Shown here piece by piece: positions 23,238-35,500 of a DNA stretch of 64,000 nucleotides (its first letter is position 1; each line of letters begins with the position of its first letter). The position numbers were made by a program, and so were the translations under genes. The DNA lies in NCBI GenBank assembly GCA_030323885.1, contig CM059194.1, forward strand, positions 26,632,363 to 26,696,362. The letters are read 5' to 3'. Below the pieces are notes generated by a model, which saw nothing but the letters and a program-made list of their open reading frames with translations, did no database searches and had not been told where the DNA came from. This DNA comes from Branchipolynoe longqiensis. Lineage: Eukaryota > Annelida > Polychaeta > Phyllodocida > Polynoidae.

Positions 23238-24346
23238 GCTGCATAATCTGAAGAAAGCATATCATTTTCTAAACCAAAAAACACTTAGCTAGATTTTATC
23301 CTACATTATCCACCTTAAAGATTTGTGCAATCATTAAACAATGTTAGTTTGATGTTCCTGTGCTGTACGGCTATGCTCGATAATGGCCCTCTCACACTAC
23401 GACGTAAAGACGTAAACGTAGGGAGAACGTGAAAAACGTCGAACTTCTCGGCATAGTATGCAAATTTGGGCACAAGTTGAACGTGGATGCAGCATAGTGG
23501 ACGAGAGAGTAACGGCGGTAAAGCGTAGTGATAGCGCCATTCAACGAGAGAGGACAACGTAATTACGCTCAGGGAACGTTATGTACATTATTTCATCGCC
23601 AGAACTACGTTGCTTTACATTACCTTACGTTACTTACGTCATGAAATGGTGGCAAAACGGTAAACGTACGTTGGACGTCCGTTAGGTGTCCGTTTTCCCG
23701 ACGTGGACGCACGTTCCCGCCACCTTTAATGTGGGTCAACATAATGCAACGTAATGCAATGTAGTGACCAACGTTTCATTGACGTTCGCTGAATGTGTAC
23801 AGAATGTACGGCGAACGTAAACCCTTACGTTCTAGTTACGTCAAAAGCTTTGAACAAGTTCAAAACTTTGACACGCGCCGACGTAACACGACATAACGTG
23901 ATGTAGCTTGATGTCAGTCTAACGTCATTCTGACATCATCATAACGTAATCCAATGTACGTCAACATAATGACGAAAAATCACCACATCAGGCTTACGTT
24001 GGCTCGTTACGTCATAGTGTGACAGGGGTATAAAACATAAAGAAGGTCTATAGTCAAAATTTATATGTGCACACCAAAAGGAACTTGTCATGTTTTAAAT
24101 TAAAATATCTCAAAAGTTTAAAACGTAAATTCTTTCAAAGTACAATAAAGTAGATTGCGTCGATAAATTTAATATATAAACTAAGTTTTCATGTTTTAAA
24201 TTAAAATATCTCAAAAGTTTAAAACGTAAGTACATATAAAGTACAAAAAAAGTAGATTGCATCGATTAATCTAATATATTTATCTATTAAAAGAACTAAG
24301 ATATCAGAGACTCTAAACAATTAGATTATGCAACCTTAAGGTCCAA
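23238..24346. mobile_element. GCATAGTC-family MITE, copy 1, with nested MITE
   Basis: It begins aaagctgcataatctgaaga and ends with the inverted form gattatgcaacctt. The sequence between is split by the ACGT-rich MITE at 23382-24028. Other copies: 24731-25078, 26632-26970, 27053-28252, 62978-63482. Confidence 0.7.
23382..24028. mobile_element. ACGT-rich MITE, copy 2
   Basis: Ends: atggccctctcacactacga and catagtgtgacagggg, flanked by TA on both sides. The interior repeats acgta, aacgt and ttacg motifs. It lies inside the GCATAGTC-family MITE. Confidence 0.8.
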
Positions 24347-24730
24347 AGTATTCCACAAATCACTAATATAGCTCACATTTCCGGTACGTTTAATGCCATA
24401 CAGTCGATAATTGAAGTAATTCTTAGGAAAATAAAACCCAGATTTTAACAGAAAAATAAATTAGGAATCACATAAGACATTTCAAAATACACTCTGGGAA
24501 TGTACGCAAAGCTTCAAGCTACATTTGTTTGATTTTTTTTTTAAAGACAAAAAAAAGACATACTTTTGATCAATCTTTTTTTGGCTATTAGGATTATTAG
24601 CCCCCAGTATTAAAACACACTCGCATGAATATATTATGTAGTGTACATCAGCATATATCTGTTATCTACAAAGTCTCTTCATATTGCAAAAGTATTCACA
24701 TTATTTCAAGTTTACAGCAGCGAAGTTAAA

Positions 24731-25078
24731 GCTGCATAGTCCCATGGAAGCGTCCAATTTTATCAATCAAAACACTTATCTCGATTTAATCCTACATATC
24801 CAAATTAGAACGATATTTGTGCATTAAGTAAACAATTATAGCTGTATGGAGAGAACACTAAGTCAATTTAATAGAACCTGTTACTGCTGAACCCTATGGA
24901 CATATATGTCCAAATGTATTTCACATTTTTTCACTTCAAACATCTCCAAAGTAGACCATCCAAAATATTAAAATAATTACTTCAAATTAAATCAACATAA
25001 ACTATGACAATCGACTAATTAGAGTTATCTCTAATAAATGGCAGAAACTCAAAATTCATCGGACTATGCAACTTCAAC
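24731..25078. mobile_element. GCATAGTC-family MITE, copy 2 (uninterrupted)
   Basis: Begins aaagctgcatagtcccatgg and ends atcggactatgcaactt, an imperfect inverted pair. This ~348-bp copy shows the undisturbed length. The interior is AT-rich and non-coding. Confidence 0.75.
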
Positions 25079-26118
25079 AAGTTTTTGACTTTCGTTTTGC
25101 TTAACACACAACCACTGGTGTGTCCCCAACTGGCATTTATACTTATAGGTACCAACTGAGCAGTGCAGTGTTAGCGATACAGAGGACATGCAGTGTGTCA
25201 ATCCCCAGCTAAGTCAAACCAGACTTACACGACATGGCATTAAATTGCTACACTAATGGGACATCGAGCATATCATGATGTCACTGGCTTTATAGCTCAC
25301 AGGGGCATCACGATAAAGCCTTCCGGAGAGTGCATGCACCCGATATCCCACTGAGTCACATTATACATATATCCTGGCAGTGAGCCAGCCATTCTAGAAA
25401 ATCCCTGGCAAAAATACATAGCGTGGGTCAGTGGCGCTCCCTGGTTTATCGGATCGGTGGCGGTGGAGCGCCAGTTCCGCATAGTGGCGACTCACGGAAC
25501 TAACCCAGCAGCATTGGTCCATTGTTAATAATATTCACATATTAAAATATACAACACGTTTATTTCTATGCTTTGTTTTGCTTTGAGATATTCTACACCC
25601 TAACAACCCATAAGGTCAAATAATTGCTGTTGCTGTTGTGATAAACACCAACATTGGCTAGGGTGGGTCTGAAGAGCGGTACACTGCAAACATGACCCCT
25701 TAGTGGCACCCATTATTATTTTGATAATGGCTCATTTGGTGGCCTCCTCTGAATAGAGGACGTCCTGATATGACCTTAGATGTTGCCAAGACGTAAAACT
25801 CCAACAACCTTTTGAGTTACTCTCTCCTGATGCCTAGCGAGGGCCTGAAGCTGCGACATGCAGTAGTTACGCACTCCAGGAGTTGATTGCAGTCTCTTCC
25901 AGCTCAATCCATCACAATAGACGCTAAATTTTATACTCACTCTAAACCCAGCGTTGGATCCTGGTGACCAAACATGTTTCGCTACATATTGTATTTGAAT
26001 TGGGTTGCAGCAAAACTGTACTAACAACTATTCTACATTAGATGAAGTAGCACTTTCCGTTATAATTTATATGCGTAGCAGTGTGCAACATTAGAGCGTG
26101 CTTCACCCCTGCCCTAGC
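25079..26118. other. Spacer with two core-SINE fragments
   Basis: 25314-25400 resembles the middle of the core SINE (minus), and 25765-25800 is its 3' end (plus: gtcctgatatgaccttagatg). The rest has no recognised gene. Confidence 0.45.
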
Positions 26119-26122
26119 CCGG

Positions 26123-26483
26123 TGTGGCGGTTTCAGCACCCGGTCAGTTTCAGTGGCCTGTCGTGGCTTCTGCGCATGCGTGGATTTTAAGAGATGGTCA
26201 AAACACCCGAGGCCTCACCGGCTACAAGCTCAGCTGGTGCCGGCAGTGTTAGGGACCGATTAGGCCGAAATCTATTGAATGCGATCATATTTAACAGAAT
26301 TACATACTCAAATAATTAAATTAAATTAAATTAACCTTAAATTCCAAGCGATATTAATGTAGGCATCGAATCGCCGAGTGTAAACAAAACAAATAGCAGT
26401 GCTCGCCGCAACATGCAAAAATCCGCGCATGCGCAGAAGCCACGACAAGCCGCTGAAACTGACCGGGCGCTGAAACCGCCACA
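26123..26483. mobile_element. MITE with CCGG duplication, copy C
   Basis: Flanked by CCGG at 26119-26122 and 26484-26487. Ends TGTGGCGGTTTCAGCACCCG and CGGGCGCTGAAACCGCCACA. The interior 'gttagggaccgattaggccg' is shared with copy A (11384-11711). Confidence 0.9.
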
Positions 26484-26631
26484 CCGGCCAGGGGTCTGAC
26501 TAGCAGATGGGCGGACACCAACTCTGATATCTCGAAAGTGACGTATTCAAATGGGCAGATTTGGTATCTTGCCTTTCTACCCAGGAGTGTTCCCTTCATA
26601 ATTCGAACTTGATATGTTTCCTTTATTAATG

Positions 26632-26970
26632 CCGCATAACTTTTGTTTAAAGCCAACACATTTACCTAGATATAATCCTGCATGTCCAATTTAGATACTG
26701 GTGCACTCATTCATCCTTTTCTTGCAGTTCAGTGCTCCGATGATATGTTGCCATACTTGAAAATGGGTAGACAAACCCCATGTCCAGAATCCCCAAGGGA
26801 CCACTAAGATTAATTTGTATGTTTTAAATATGTTTCAAATATCTCTAAGGATAACCCTTTAACAGAAAGTTACGTCACATTAAGGTAAACTATATTATTG
26901 TGATCAACCAAATATATGTATTCTTATAAAGTAGCAGACAATCAAAACTAGCAGATTGTGCAGCTTTTAT
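26632..26970. mobile_element. GCATAGTC-family MITE, copy 3 (diverged)
   Basis: Starts atgccgcataacttttg and ends cagattgtgcagcttt. Internal phrases 'ggtgcactcatt' and 'tatctctaaggataac' match the family order. Confidence 0.5.
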
Positions 26971-27068
26971 CCCTTACTTTAGTTTCTATTTTTATAATAC
27001 ATTTTTGGCGCACAGGACACTTGCCCGAATGCTAGTTTTGTTGGTTCTACTTCAAGCTTCATACTCCG

Positions 27069-27490
27069 TAGATAAAAGATTCACCCGGTACTTGTAGTAC
27101 ACGGGTGAAGACCAGCCTTATATAAATACGGGGGAAAATAGCATTAGTATGGAAGTGAGGCTCCAGTATGTAGCCCCAGTATCAAATGGCTACCTATATT
27201 ATGCATATAGGCACAGAGTTGGTGAAATGGGAGAGAATGCAAAAAAGACAAGATGGCGGCTGCAGAACGCCGTCGATTTCACTTTTAAATCTTATTAAAC
27301 TAGATATTATATTATATTTTTCAACTCAAAGGTAGCGGGTAAATAATAAAACAGATGTAAAGAATAAATGTTGCTTCTTAGATTGTTAAATTAGGCTCTG
27401 ATTTCTTTGACCCGTTTTTTCGCCAGCTTTTACATAAGGCTGGTTGGTTTGCACCCCTACTGCAGCAGTACGGGGTGAATCTTGTATCTA
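27069..27490. mobile_element. MITE with TAGATAAAAG ends and 9-bp duplication, copy 1
   Basis: Begins TAGATAAAAGATTCACCC and ends GGGTGAATCTTGTATCTA. The 9 bases catactccg occur at 27060-27068 and 27491-27499. Copy 2 is at 61505-61909. Nine-base duplications are typical of Mutator-like elements. Confidence 0.85.
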
Positions 27491-27631
27491 CATACTCCGA
27501 TGAAAATATCAAATTTTCAAAACCAAAACAATTATGTAGATTTGATTCTATATATCTAACTTATTACAAATTTGCCACCACATTGAATGGAATTCTGATG
27601 CAATTTAAGAGAACGTGTTACTGCAGAAACC

Positions 27632-28066
27632 TATAGAGGGAGTGCACGTGACGTCATCACTCAGCAGTTAGCCATCTTGGATTACACTTAATACCACCTA
27701 TGGCGCCCCCTGTCTTATACCAAGAACAGTACATCCACCACTGGGCCTACCTGTAGTCAGGGCTGCCGAAGTATGTGGCGCCACCTAGCGGGTACTGCCT
27801 GAACCTGTCTAATTCTTTGACAGAGCATCTAAAGTGTCAACATACTGCTCTTTAGCAAAGATATGAGACTACATGATTAATCAAATACTTCCAAATCATC
27901 AATAAACACTTTTCCACCAGCCTTTGAGGGAAAACTGCTCAAAACAGTGGCAAATAAACCAACAAATCAGTAAATAAACACAATGTAAGCACTTCTAAGC
28001 CTTTCATATGTAATCCAATTTGGCCACCGGAAATTGTCTCGTGACGTCATTACACCCCCTCTATAG
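27632..28066. mobile_element. MITE with TATAGAGGG ends
   Basis: Left end tatagagggagtgcacgtga, right end the inverted counterpart (tcattacaccccctctata). 'gtgacgtcat' lies near both ends. TA is the likely target duplication. No coding frame. Confidence 0.75.
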
Positions 28067-28252
28067 TGTCAAGAGCTTTGGCATCCATTCCAAAATTATT
28101 TTTGCATGGTTGTACTTCAAATATATTCAAAGTTAGTCATTTAAATTACAAGTTACGTCAAACTAAAGTAAGGTAGGTTATAGCGATTAATCTAATATAT
28201 TTATCTCGGAAAATGACAGAAACTCAAAACCATCGGAGTATCCAACGTTCAG

Positions 28253-28773
28253 CAAACCAGTATTGCGAATACACATTAAAAGGGGCGAAGCAACCAGGCG
28301 TGGCCTGAACCTGGTATGAAATTAGGTCAAGCTCCATCGATGCGATGGTTCCTGGTTAGCAATGTCACCATGAAGGCATGCCGCCATTTTACTGCAACAT
28401 TCCACGATAATCTGACAATACAATTGAATCATGTTGCTCGGGGTTCATGGATTATCAAGCCAGCTGAGACCGCACGTGACCTGCATGTTCATATATATAA
28501 TATATATAATATATATATAATATATATTGTATATATAATGCATTATATATGATATGCAAAATATATATATACACCATATACATTATATAAATATAAAAGC
28601 CGTCATACAGTGACGGTACATAATTGAATTTGACGGCTCACAGAGGGCGTCAGCGGCGAAATCCGGAACTACACTGAGTCCAGTGCATATTGTTCAGTTT
28701 GAGAATAACTGTGATGTGGTCTGTCCTTTGTTTGTACTCTGATAATTCACTATATATAACATATATGATCTAC

Positions 28774-28814
<41 letters not shown>

Positions 28815-29119
28815 TAAATGATATTTATAATATATGATACATATTATATGACATATAGCATATAACATATATTATATATATAATATCCACAAATGTAGCT
28901 AACATCAACGCCTGGAAATCAAGTGACTACTGGAACGTGAGAGTTGTTGAAAGAATCCCAATTAATTATGACATCAAAATTATCGCGCAGTGTTTGACTG
29001 GCATTGGAGCGACAAGCGGAATGAACATACAACAAAGTATTGAGTGCTGCATATTGCAACTGAAAACTCTCCAAAACAACAATGTGCACAAAAACTGCGC
29101 ATGCGCAGTACATGGTTCA
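28253..29119. repeat. AT microsatellites and unassigned spacer
   Basis: 28485-28580 and 28735-28890 are dense (TA)n-type tracts. The rest shows no gene. Confidence 0.6.
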
Positions 29120-29490
29120 CGCCCTCCCTCTCCCCCACACGCACTCCCTTCCCCACTCACCCACGTCCAGGTGCCCCTCCCCCCACCATCCCCACCCCCA
29201 CACCTCTCCCTCATCCCCACCCCCACACCTACTCCCTTCCCCACTCACCCACGTCCAGGCGCCCCTCCCCTCCCCCACATCCCCACCAAGCGCCCCTCCC
29301 CTCACATCCCTACCCCCACCTCCGCACACCTCTCCCTCATCCCCTCCCCCACACCCATTCCCTTCCGCACTCACCCAGGTCCATGCGCCCCTCCCCTCCC
29401 TTACCCCCCCCCCACCTCTCCCCCCCCACCCTGACCTCCCACACCCCTTCCCCCCCATACCTCCCACACCCACCCAAAACCACGTGCGGC
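29120..29490. repeat. C-rich low-complexity tract after the LRR stop codon
   Basis: Runs of CCCC with 'cccacacctctccctc' and 'ccactcacccacgtcc' repeats. It lies immediately downstream of the LRR gene on the minus strand, so its transcript would be very G-rich. Open frames on both strands are composition artefacts. Confidence 0.85.
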
Positions 29491-29524
29491 GGCCTGTACC
29501 CCCGGCCTTCACGGCATAGTTGAA

Positions 29525-32500
29525 CTAAATCTCCGAGGTGGGCCGGTAGACGTTCTTCTGCGCCGGTACCGACGACTCGACGGTGTCCCGGTAGACGGCG
29601 CTGTAGCGCACCTGCGCGCGACGCACCTGCTTCCGCTTCTGGACCATGCGCAGGACGATGAAGAAGATGACCAGGAGGCACACCACGATGACCGGGATGG
29701 CGATGGCGGCCGCTATCATGGACCGGCTCGAGCTGGTTCCCTCCGAGCCCTTGAACATTTCGCTGGTCAGATTGGCGAGCGGAAGTCCCAGCAGGCCTTC
29801 CGGTGAGCTGCACCTGAATAAGTTGAATGAGCAGACAGGGGGCTGTAGTCGGGTTTCAAAATGTAGCGTGCAGAGAGACAGAGAGAGTGTGTGTGTGGTG
29901 GTGGTCGTGGAGGAGGGGGGGGTGGGTGGTTGTGACGTGCCCAGGCCATTCATATTTAAAATGTCTTCCTTGCTCAAGTTTCTCTGTTCTAGACCGGATG
30001 CTTTGAGTTTTAGGGGCATACAATCACGGCGCTGGCCTCCCATACCCAACCATCCCCTACACAATTGCTGACCTCCCCATCCCAACCCCCGATCCACCTA
30101 AAAACAACTTTTATTTACCACCCCACCCCAACCCTCTCCCTCCAAAACACTTTATTTATCACTCCTATCTAAACCCTCACCCCCCCCCCAAAAAAAACCC
30201 ACCAAAAGCTTATTTACAACACCTACCCACTCATCCCCCCCCCCAAAAACCTTTATTCTCCCCCACTATCCAACCCTCCCACCCCCCCCCCCTCCAACCA
30301 TCCCCCACACACACCCAAATTAATTAAATATATTAAAAAATGTATTAATCTTTTTTATACAAGACCAGCTAGATAAGCATCGCTTTTCTGGGATCCTTTC
30401 TGTCTGTAAGGAATGTGTATGCATTTATTGTCTCACCTCAGTTTATTGTAAACATACCTTGAAGAGAGTTAAAATAAAAGAATTGAATTGAATTTTGAAC
30501 AAATAAAGCACCTACGTAACATTTTCGTGGTCGATCCTGTCTAGGTGGAGCTGCTTGAACCAGTCGATCCTCTCATCGCAGTGCCAGGGGTTCTGGCCCA
30601 GGTGCAGCGTCCTCAGCATCTCCGTCGGGATGCTGCCCTCTTCCAGTGTCTCCAGCAGGTTCGCATCCAGCCACAACTCGCGCAGCGTCGCGCGCATCGG
30701 GGCAAACGCCTCCTTTGGGACGCGACGCAGGTCATTGGAGCTGAGACGCAGGGTGGAGACGTTGGTCAGCCCTTCGAAGGCGTCCGGGGCGATCGAGGTG
30801 ACGCCACAGGTACTGAGGTCCAAGTAGTGCAGGGCGGTGAGGTCCTGGTGAGTGAGAGCGGAAAGGTTTCAAACTTGGGTTTCAAGATTATGCAAGAGGT
30901 GCCAAGTAGATAAGAGTGTGCATAGGGAGACGTTGGTTGGTTGTTGGAGTTTTACGTCCTGGCAACATCTAAGGTCATATCGTCTTGATATGACCTTAGA
31001 TTGTTTCCAGGACGTAAAACTCCCAACCAATCATCTAAGGTAATATAAGGACGGGTACTGACTTGTGCCAGTGCGCACTCATGGCAACTTTATAACATAA
31101 GGCTGCCCCACTGGGAGACCAGGCCATCGGTACCATGACCCGATATCCCACACAGTCATATTATCCTGATACTATGCAAACCAGTCCTTATCCTATCCTA
31201 TTAATGAGGAGCGCTAGGCTAGTTAGTGACAAGTATCAATTTGATAAGTCATTGGTTCGACTCGGCTGGGATTCGAACTCCCGACCTTCCGCACGGGAAG
31301 CCTGCACTCTACCAATTTGGCCAACGCGTCCGGTCGGTAAAAGCCGGATTTTTGACTGTCTGCAATCTACAAACACTTATATTACAACCCGTAAACAAGA
31401 AACAACAACAAAACAAACAAAAAAAAAACAAACAAAAATTCAAGATTTGAAATCAAATTGGACTAGTGTTGCCCCAGCAGTTGAAAACAAGTGTTAGCAC
31501 ACTTATCCGTTATGGGCAAGGTAAATAAAATAAAATAAAGAAATAAAAGAAATACCTTAAACATTCCGGCCTTCAATGGTCCGATTATGTTCCCGGAAAA
31601 GATGAGGTGCTTGAGTCCAGTCACGGAAAGCACAGCTTTGGGCACTTGGGTCAGTTTTGTGCGGGTGAGATCAATCTTCAGCAACTTGTGATTGTACTTG
31701 AATATGTCGTCAGGCAGCGTGGCGAAGTCGCCGTTCACCAGACTAATCTCCTTCAGCTCCGGAAGATGCTCGAACACGTCTGAGGGCAACTGCGACAGCT
31801 CGTTGTGATCCAGATTGAGGTGTGTCAGACTCAGTAAGAAGAGAGCGTCCTTGGAAAGGTTCCTGATGAAATTGCCGTTCAATTCCAGTTCTCTTAAGGA
31901 GGTCCTGAATTGTGCGAACGCGTCGTTTTCTATGTTCTCGATCTGAAAGTACCGAATATATGATGCAAGTTTGAAATCCTGACGCTTTGAATTGAGACAG
32001 CATTATGTGTATTTACCATCACTGCCTGCCACCCATCGGTATATTGATGGCCCTGTCACACTACGACGTATGGCGGTAGGTAGCGCGTGCTCAACGGTTT
32101 GAAATAAATTTTGAATTCCCAGTAGGTCGGCATTCGTCCAACTTTTCACGCGGCGGGGGGTCTACACAATGTACCCGACGTATGCGTAACGTATAGATGG
32201 CGTATCATGGCGTATGGGGAAGGTATGCATAATGTATGCAGAACCTATAGCGACCTATCGCGACCAATTCAAATATTTTAGCGTATGACTAACGAGCTTC
32301 GGCGTATGGCCAGCGTGTACGGAAGTTTGTTTGTTTCTTTGAGTTTTGTATCCGGGCAACATCTAAGGTCATACCAGGACGAGAACCGACTTGTGACAGT
32401 GTGCACTCATGACAACTTTATAGTGCTGCCCCACTGGGAGACTAGGTTGCCACCAGCATGACCTGATATCCCACTCAGTCACATTATCCTGACACTGAGC

Positions 32501-35500
32501 GAACCAGTTCTTGCCCTATCATAATAATGTCGAGCGCCAGGTTAGGAAGTGACAAGTGTCAATTCTTAAGTCAAGGATGTTCTGGATGTGTGTTTGATTT
32601 CTATCTAATGGCCCTGTCACACTACAGTGTATGGCGTTAGTGTATGCCGGTGTATGCGGTTTTCGACCCATATGCTGTCATACGCTATGCATAGGTTAGA
32701 CATAGGTTGGGCATACGCCGTATACGCTCGTCATACGCTGTCATACGCCGCCTTACGCCGATCCGTCCAACAATCTTTGTGCATGCTCAAACGCCGTCAT
32801 ACACTACGCATACGCTATGCATGCTACACATACGCCGTATATGCCGTCTTACGCACGGCTGTCCAAAAAAATTGTGTGCATGCTCAACATTTTCAGCGTA
32901 TGGCTCATACGCTGCTCATACGCTAGACGTATGCTATGCATATGCCAGCATGGGTTATGCATAGGTTTGGGGTACGTCGGCATAGGTTAGGCATACGCTG
33001 AAGTTGTCAATCACAACCATCAAACCACATCACAGTACACCTCGCATAGGTCGGGTTACGCTTTGAATATGCCGCCATAGGCTAGGGGTAGGTTACGTAT
33101 AGGTTACGCATACGCTCCAAAAGATACCGCAGTGCACAAAGGTCACCATACGATGACCCGCAATGATAACCGCATACGCCGGCATACGCTAACGCCATAT
33201 GCCATAGTGTGACAGGGCCATTAGATGCGTGATTTTAACGCATAAGCCAACCTGTATTAAATTAAAAATAGAAAGCAAGATATATTTTTGTTCAACTCTC
33301 ACATATGCACAGCATGTTCACTTTCATTTGAACATGGATTTTGCTGTTAACTTGAATTTGTTCCGCTATGATTTTGAATGTTTTCACTTGTGGTCTCCAT
33401 GTCACATTTTTATACCCAGGTTCAGGGAACGACTCATTTCTGAAGAATAAATAGTTCTTTAATATACATCGAACATTGCAGAAAGGAATGCATATCAAAA
33501 GTCACAGGGATCAGATCTGTGGAAGCCGATGTCATACCTGGCCATCCCAGATGTCCTACTTGGGTATTCCAGTGATAAATATTGCGCTTTCAACAACAAA
33601 ACATTGCATACTTTTGACACAAATTGTGTACATTAAAAAGCAAAGAGTGCTTTCCAAAGAAAATTGTATACTTATCAACGAAAATTGTGCAATTAAACAA
33701 ATTTAGTGTATCTTCCAAAAAAAGTGTGCTTTCCCAAAAACTTTGCAACTTACCAAAAAATGTGTACCTTAAAAAAATGGTTTACTTTCAAAATTATATG
33801 GTATACTTTCAAAATTTCATATTAATACTCTTTTATTTAGTTTTGGCATGCATACTTTTAATTTAGCGCATATTGCTGAACTCCGGCTTAAAAACTGGAC
33901 AAAAATAGGCACAATAAAAGAAAAAGAAAAAAGGTATAGGTAGGCAGGGCTGCTGCCTACTACTACTACTACCAGGTTGGAGAGCTTACCTCGATCGGGC
34001 TATGGTGGTTAAATACTTCATTCGAGCCCCGGTTCAATTTCCAAGGTCGAATTTGATATAGGATTAGTTAGCAGGTTCAAAGATATGGTTATGGCACACT
34101 GAGTTTTGGGAAGTTTACATGTTGGAATACATCACTATAAAGCCAAAAATTATATCTAATTTCCTAGATATTCATAGGACATTTAGTTGGGACTGGATTG
34201 AGTAAATTAACAGTGAATATTAGGAAATAATTCAGTAGTTACAACACATGGCTACAGGACAGAACTGCCCATGTTATAACTGTGTTGGTATAGCCATAAA
34301 TCCCAAACAATAGAGGAACCTCCAGCCAACAATAGGGGTATATGCTGGTCTGTGGCCCACTCATATACTTCCACTTGCCACTGGGGGAGGTCCTGTGGGG
34401 ACTGTTGTGCATCATGTAGATATATTTTTTGCATACCAATATATATATGCATAATAAATAATTCACTGTGATTATGCATCTGATGCATAATCACCACAAA
34501 GATGCTGGTACAACATTAAGAAAAACCTACCTTAAATATTATTGTATTTGATTTATTTTATTGTTGTGACAGCATATATACATATATACACATATACATA
34601 TACACACATATACATATATTAATAAACACTTTATCGATTTAAAACGATATGTATATTTGTTATTATTATCATCGTTATTATCATTATTATCATTGTTATT
34701 ATCATTATTCTTGTCATTATTATTACCGTATTATTTTAATCATTATTTGCATTATTTTTAGATTCACATGTATATGTATGTATACATATAATATATATAT
34801 ATATATAAACATACATATGTGTATACATATAAATATACATATACCTATGTGTATATACATATATACATATTACATATGCACATATGTGTATATATGTCCT
34901 GATATGACCTTAGATGTTGCTAGGACGTAAAACAACAACAAACAAACAAACAAATGTATATATGTCTATATATACATGCATTCACATCTACATATATGTA
35001 TACATATGGAGACTGTTGTTTTACCGAGGTATAAGCCTCGGCTAGACGTGGGTGAGGGAGAGGTAAGCACATCCGGGTACAGCAATCTTTACCTAATAAT
35101 TCAGGATAAAATGATCTCTAAAATTCTAAATACTAATGTTTCCTTGGTATAAGCAAAGGACTAGACGTGGCAGGGTGTGGAGGGTGGGCCCTCACCCACG
35201 TCTTGCCGAGGCTTATACCTCGGTAAAACAACAGTTATCCATCATCTATACCAAGGTAAGATTCGTCTAACTAATCTATTTTACCTCGGTATATAGCCTC
35301 AGGCTAGCCGCAGGCTAGGGAGACTTTACGTAATATCATTTTATCCTGATATTTTATTGTATTTATGTTTTGTGGTATGGAACGTTGGGTAACCTTATAT
35401 GTTTGTGACAATGGTATGTTCTCACCTTTTTTGACTTTAATGTTGTAGCAGTCGCCGTGCGACGCCACTTGGCTTTTCCAATCGCTTGTTATAATGTCTA

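Larger units (their letters stand above)
27053..28252. mobile_element. GCATAGTC-family MITE, copy 4, with two nested MITEs
   Basis: The start 'caagcttcatactccg' continues, after an insertion, as 'atgaaaatatcaaattttc'. The end is 'accatcggagtatccaac'. Insertions at 27069-27490 and 27632-28066 account for the extra length. Confidence 0.65.

Noticed and set aside
28937..29523. Proline-rich frames on the plus strand and glycine-rich frames on the minus strand
   Set aside because: Composition artefact of a C-rich tract; only the minus exon ending at 29525 has real splice and domain support.
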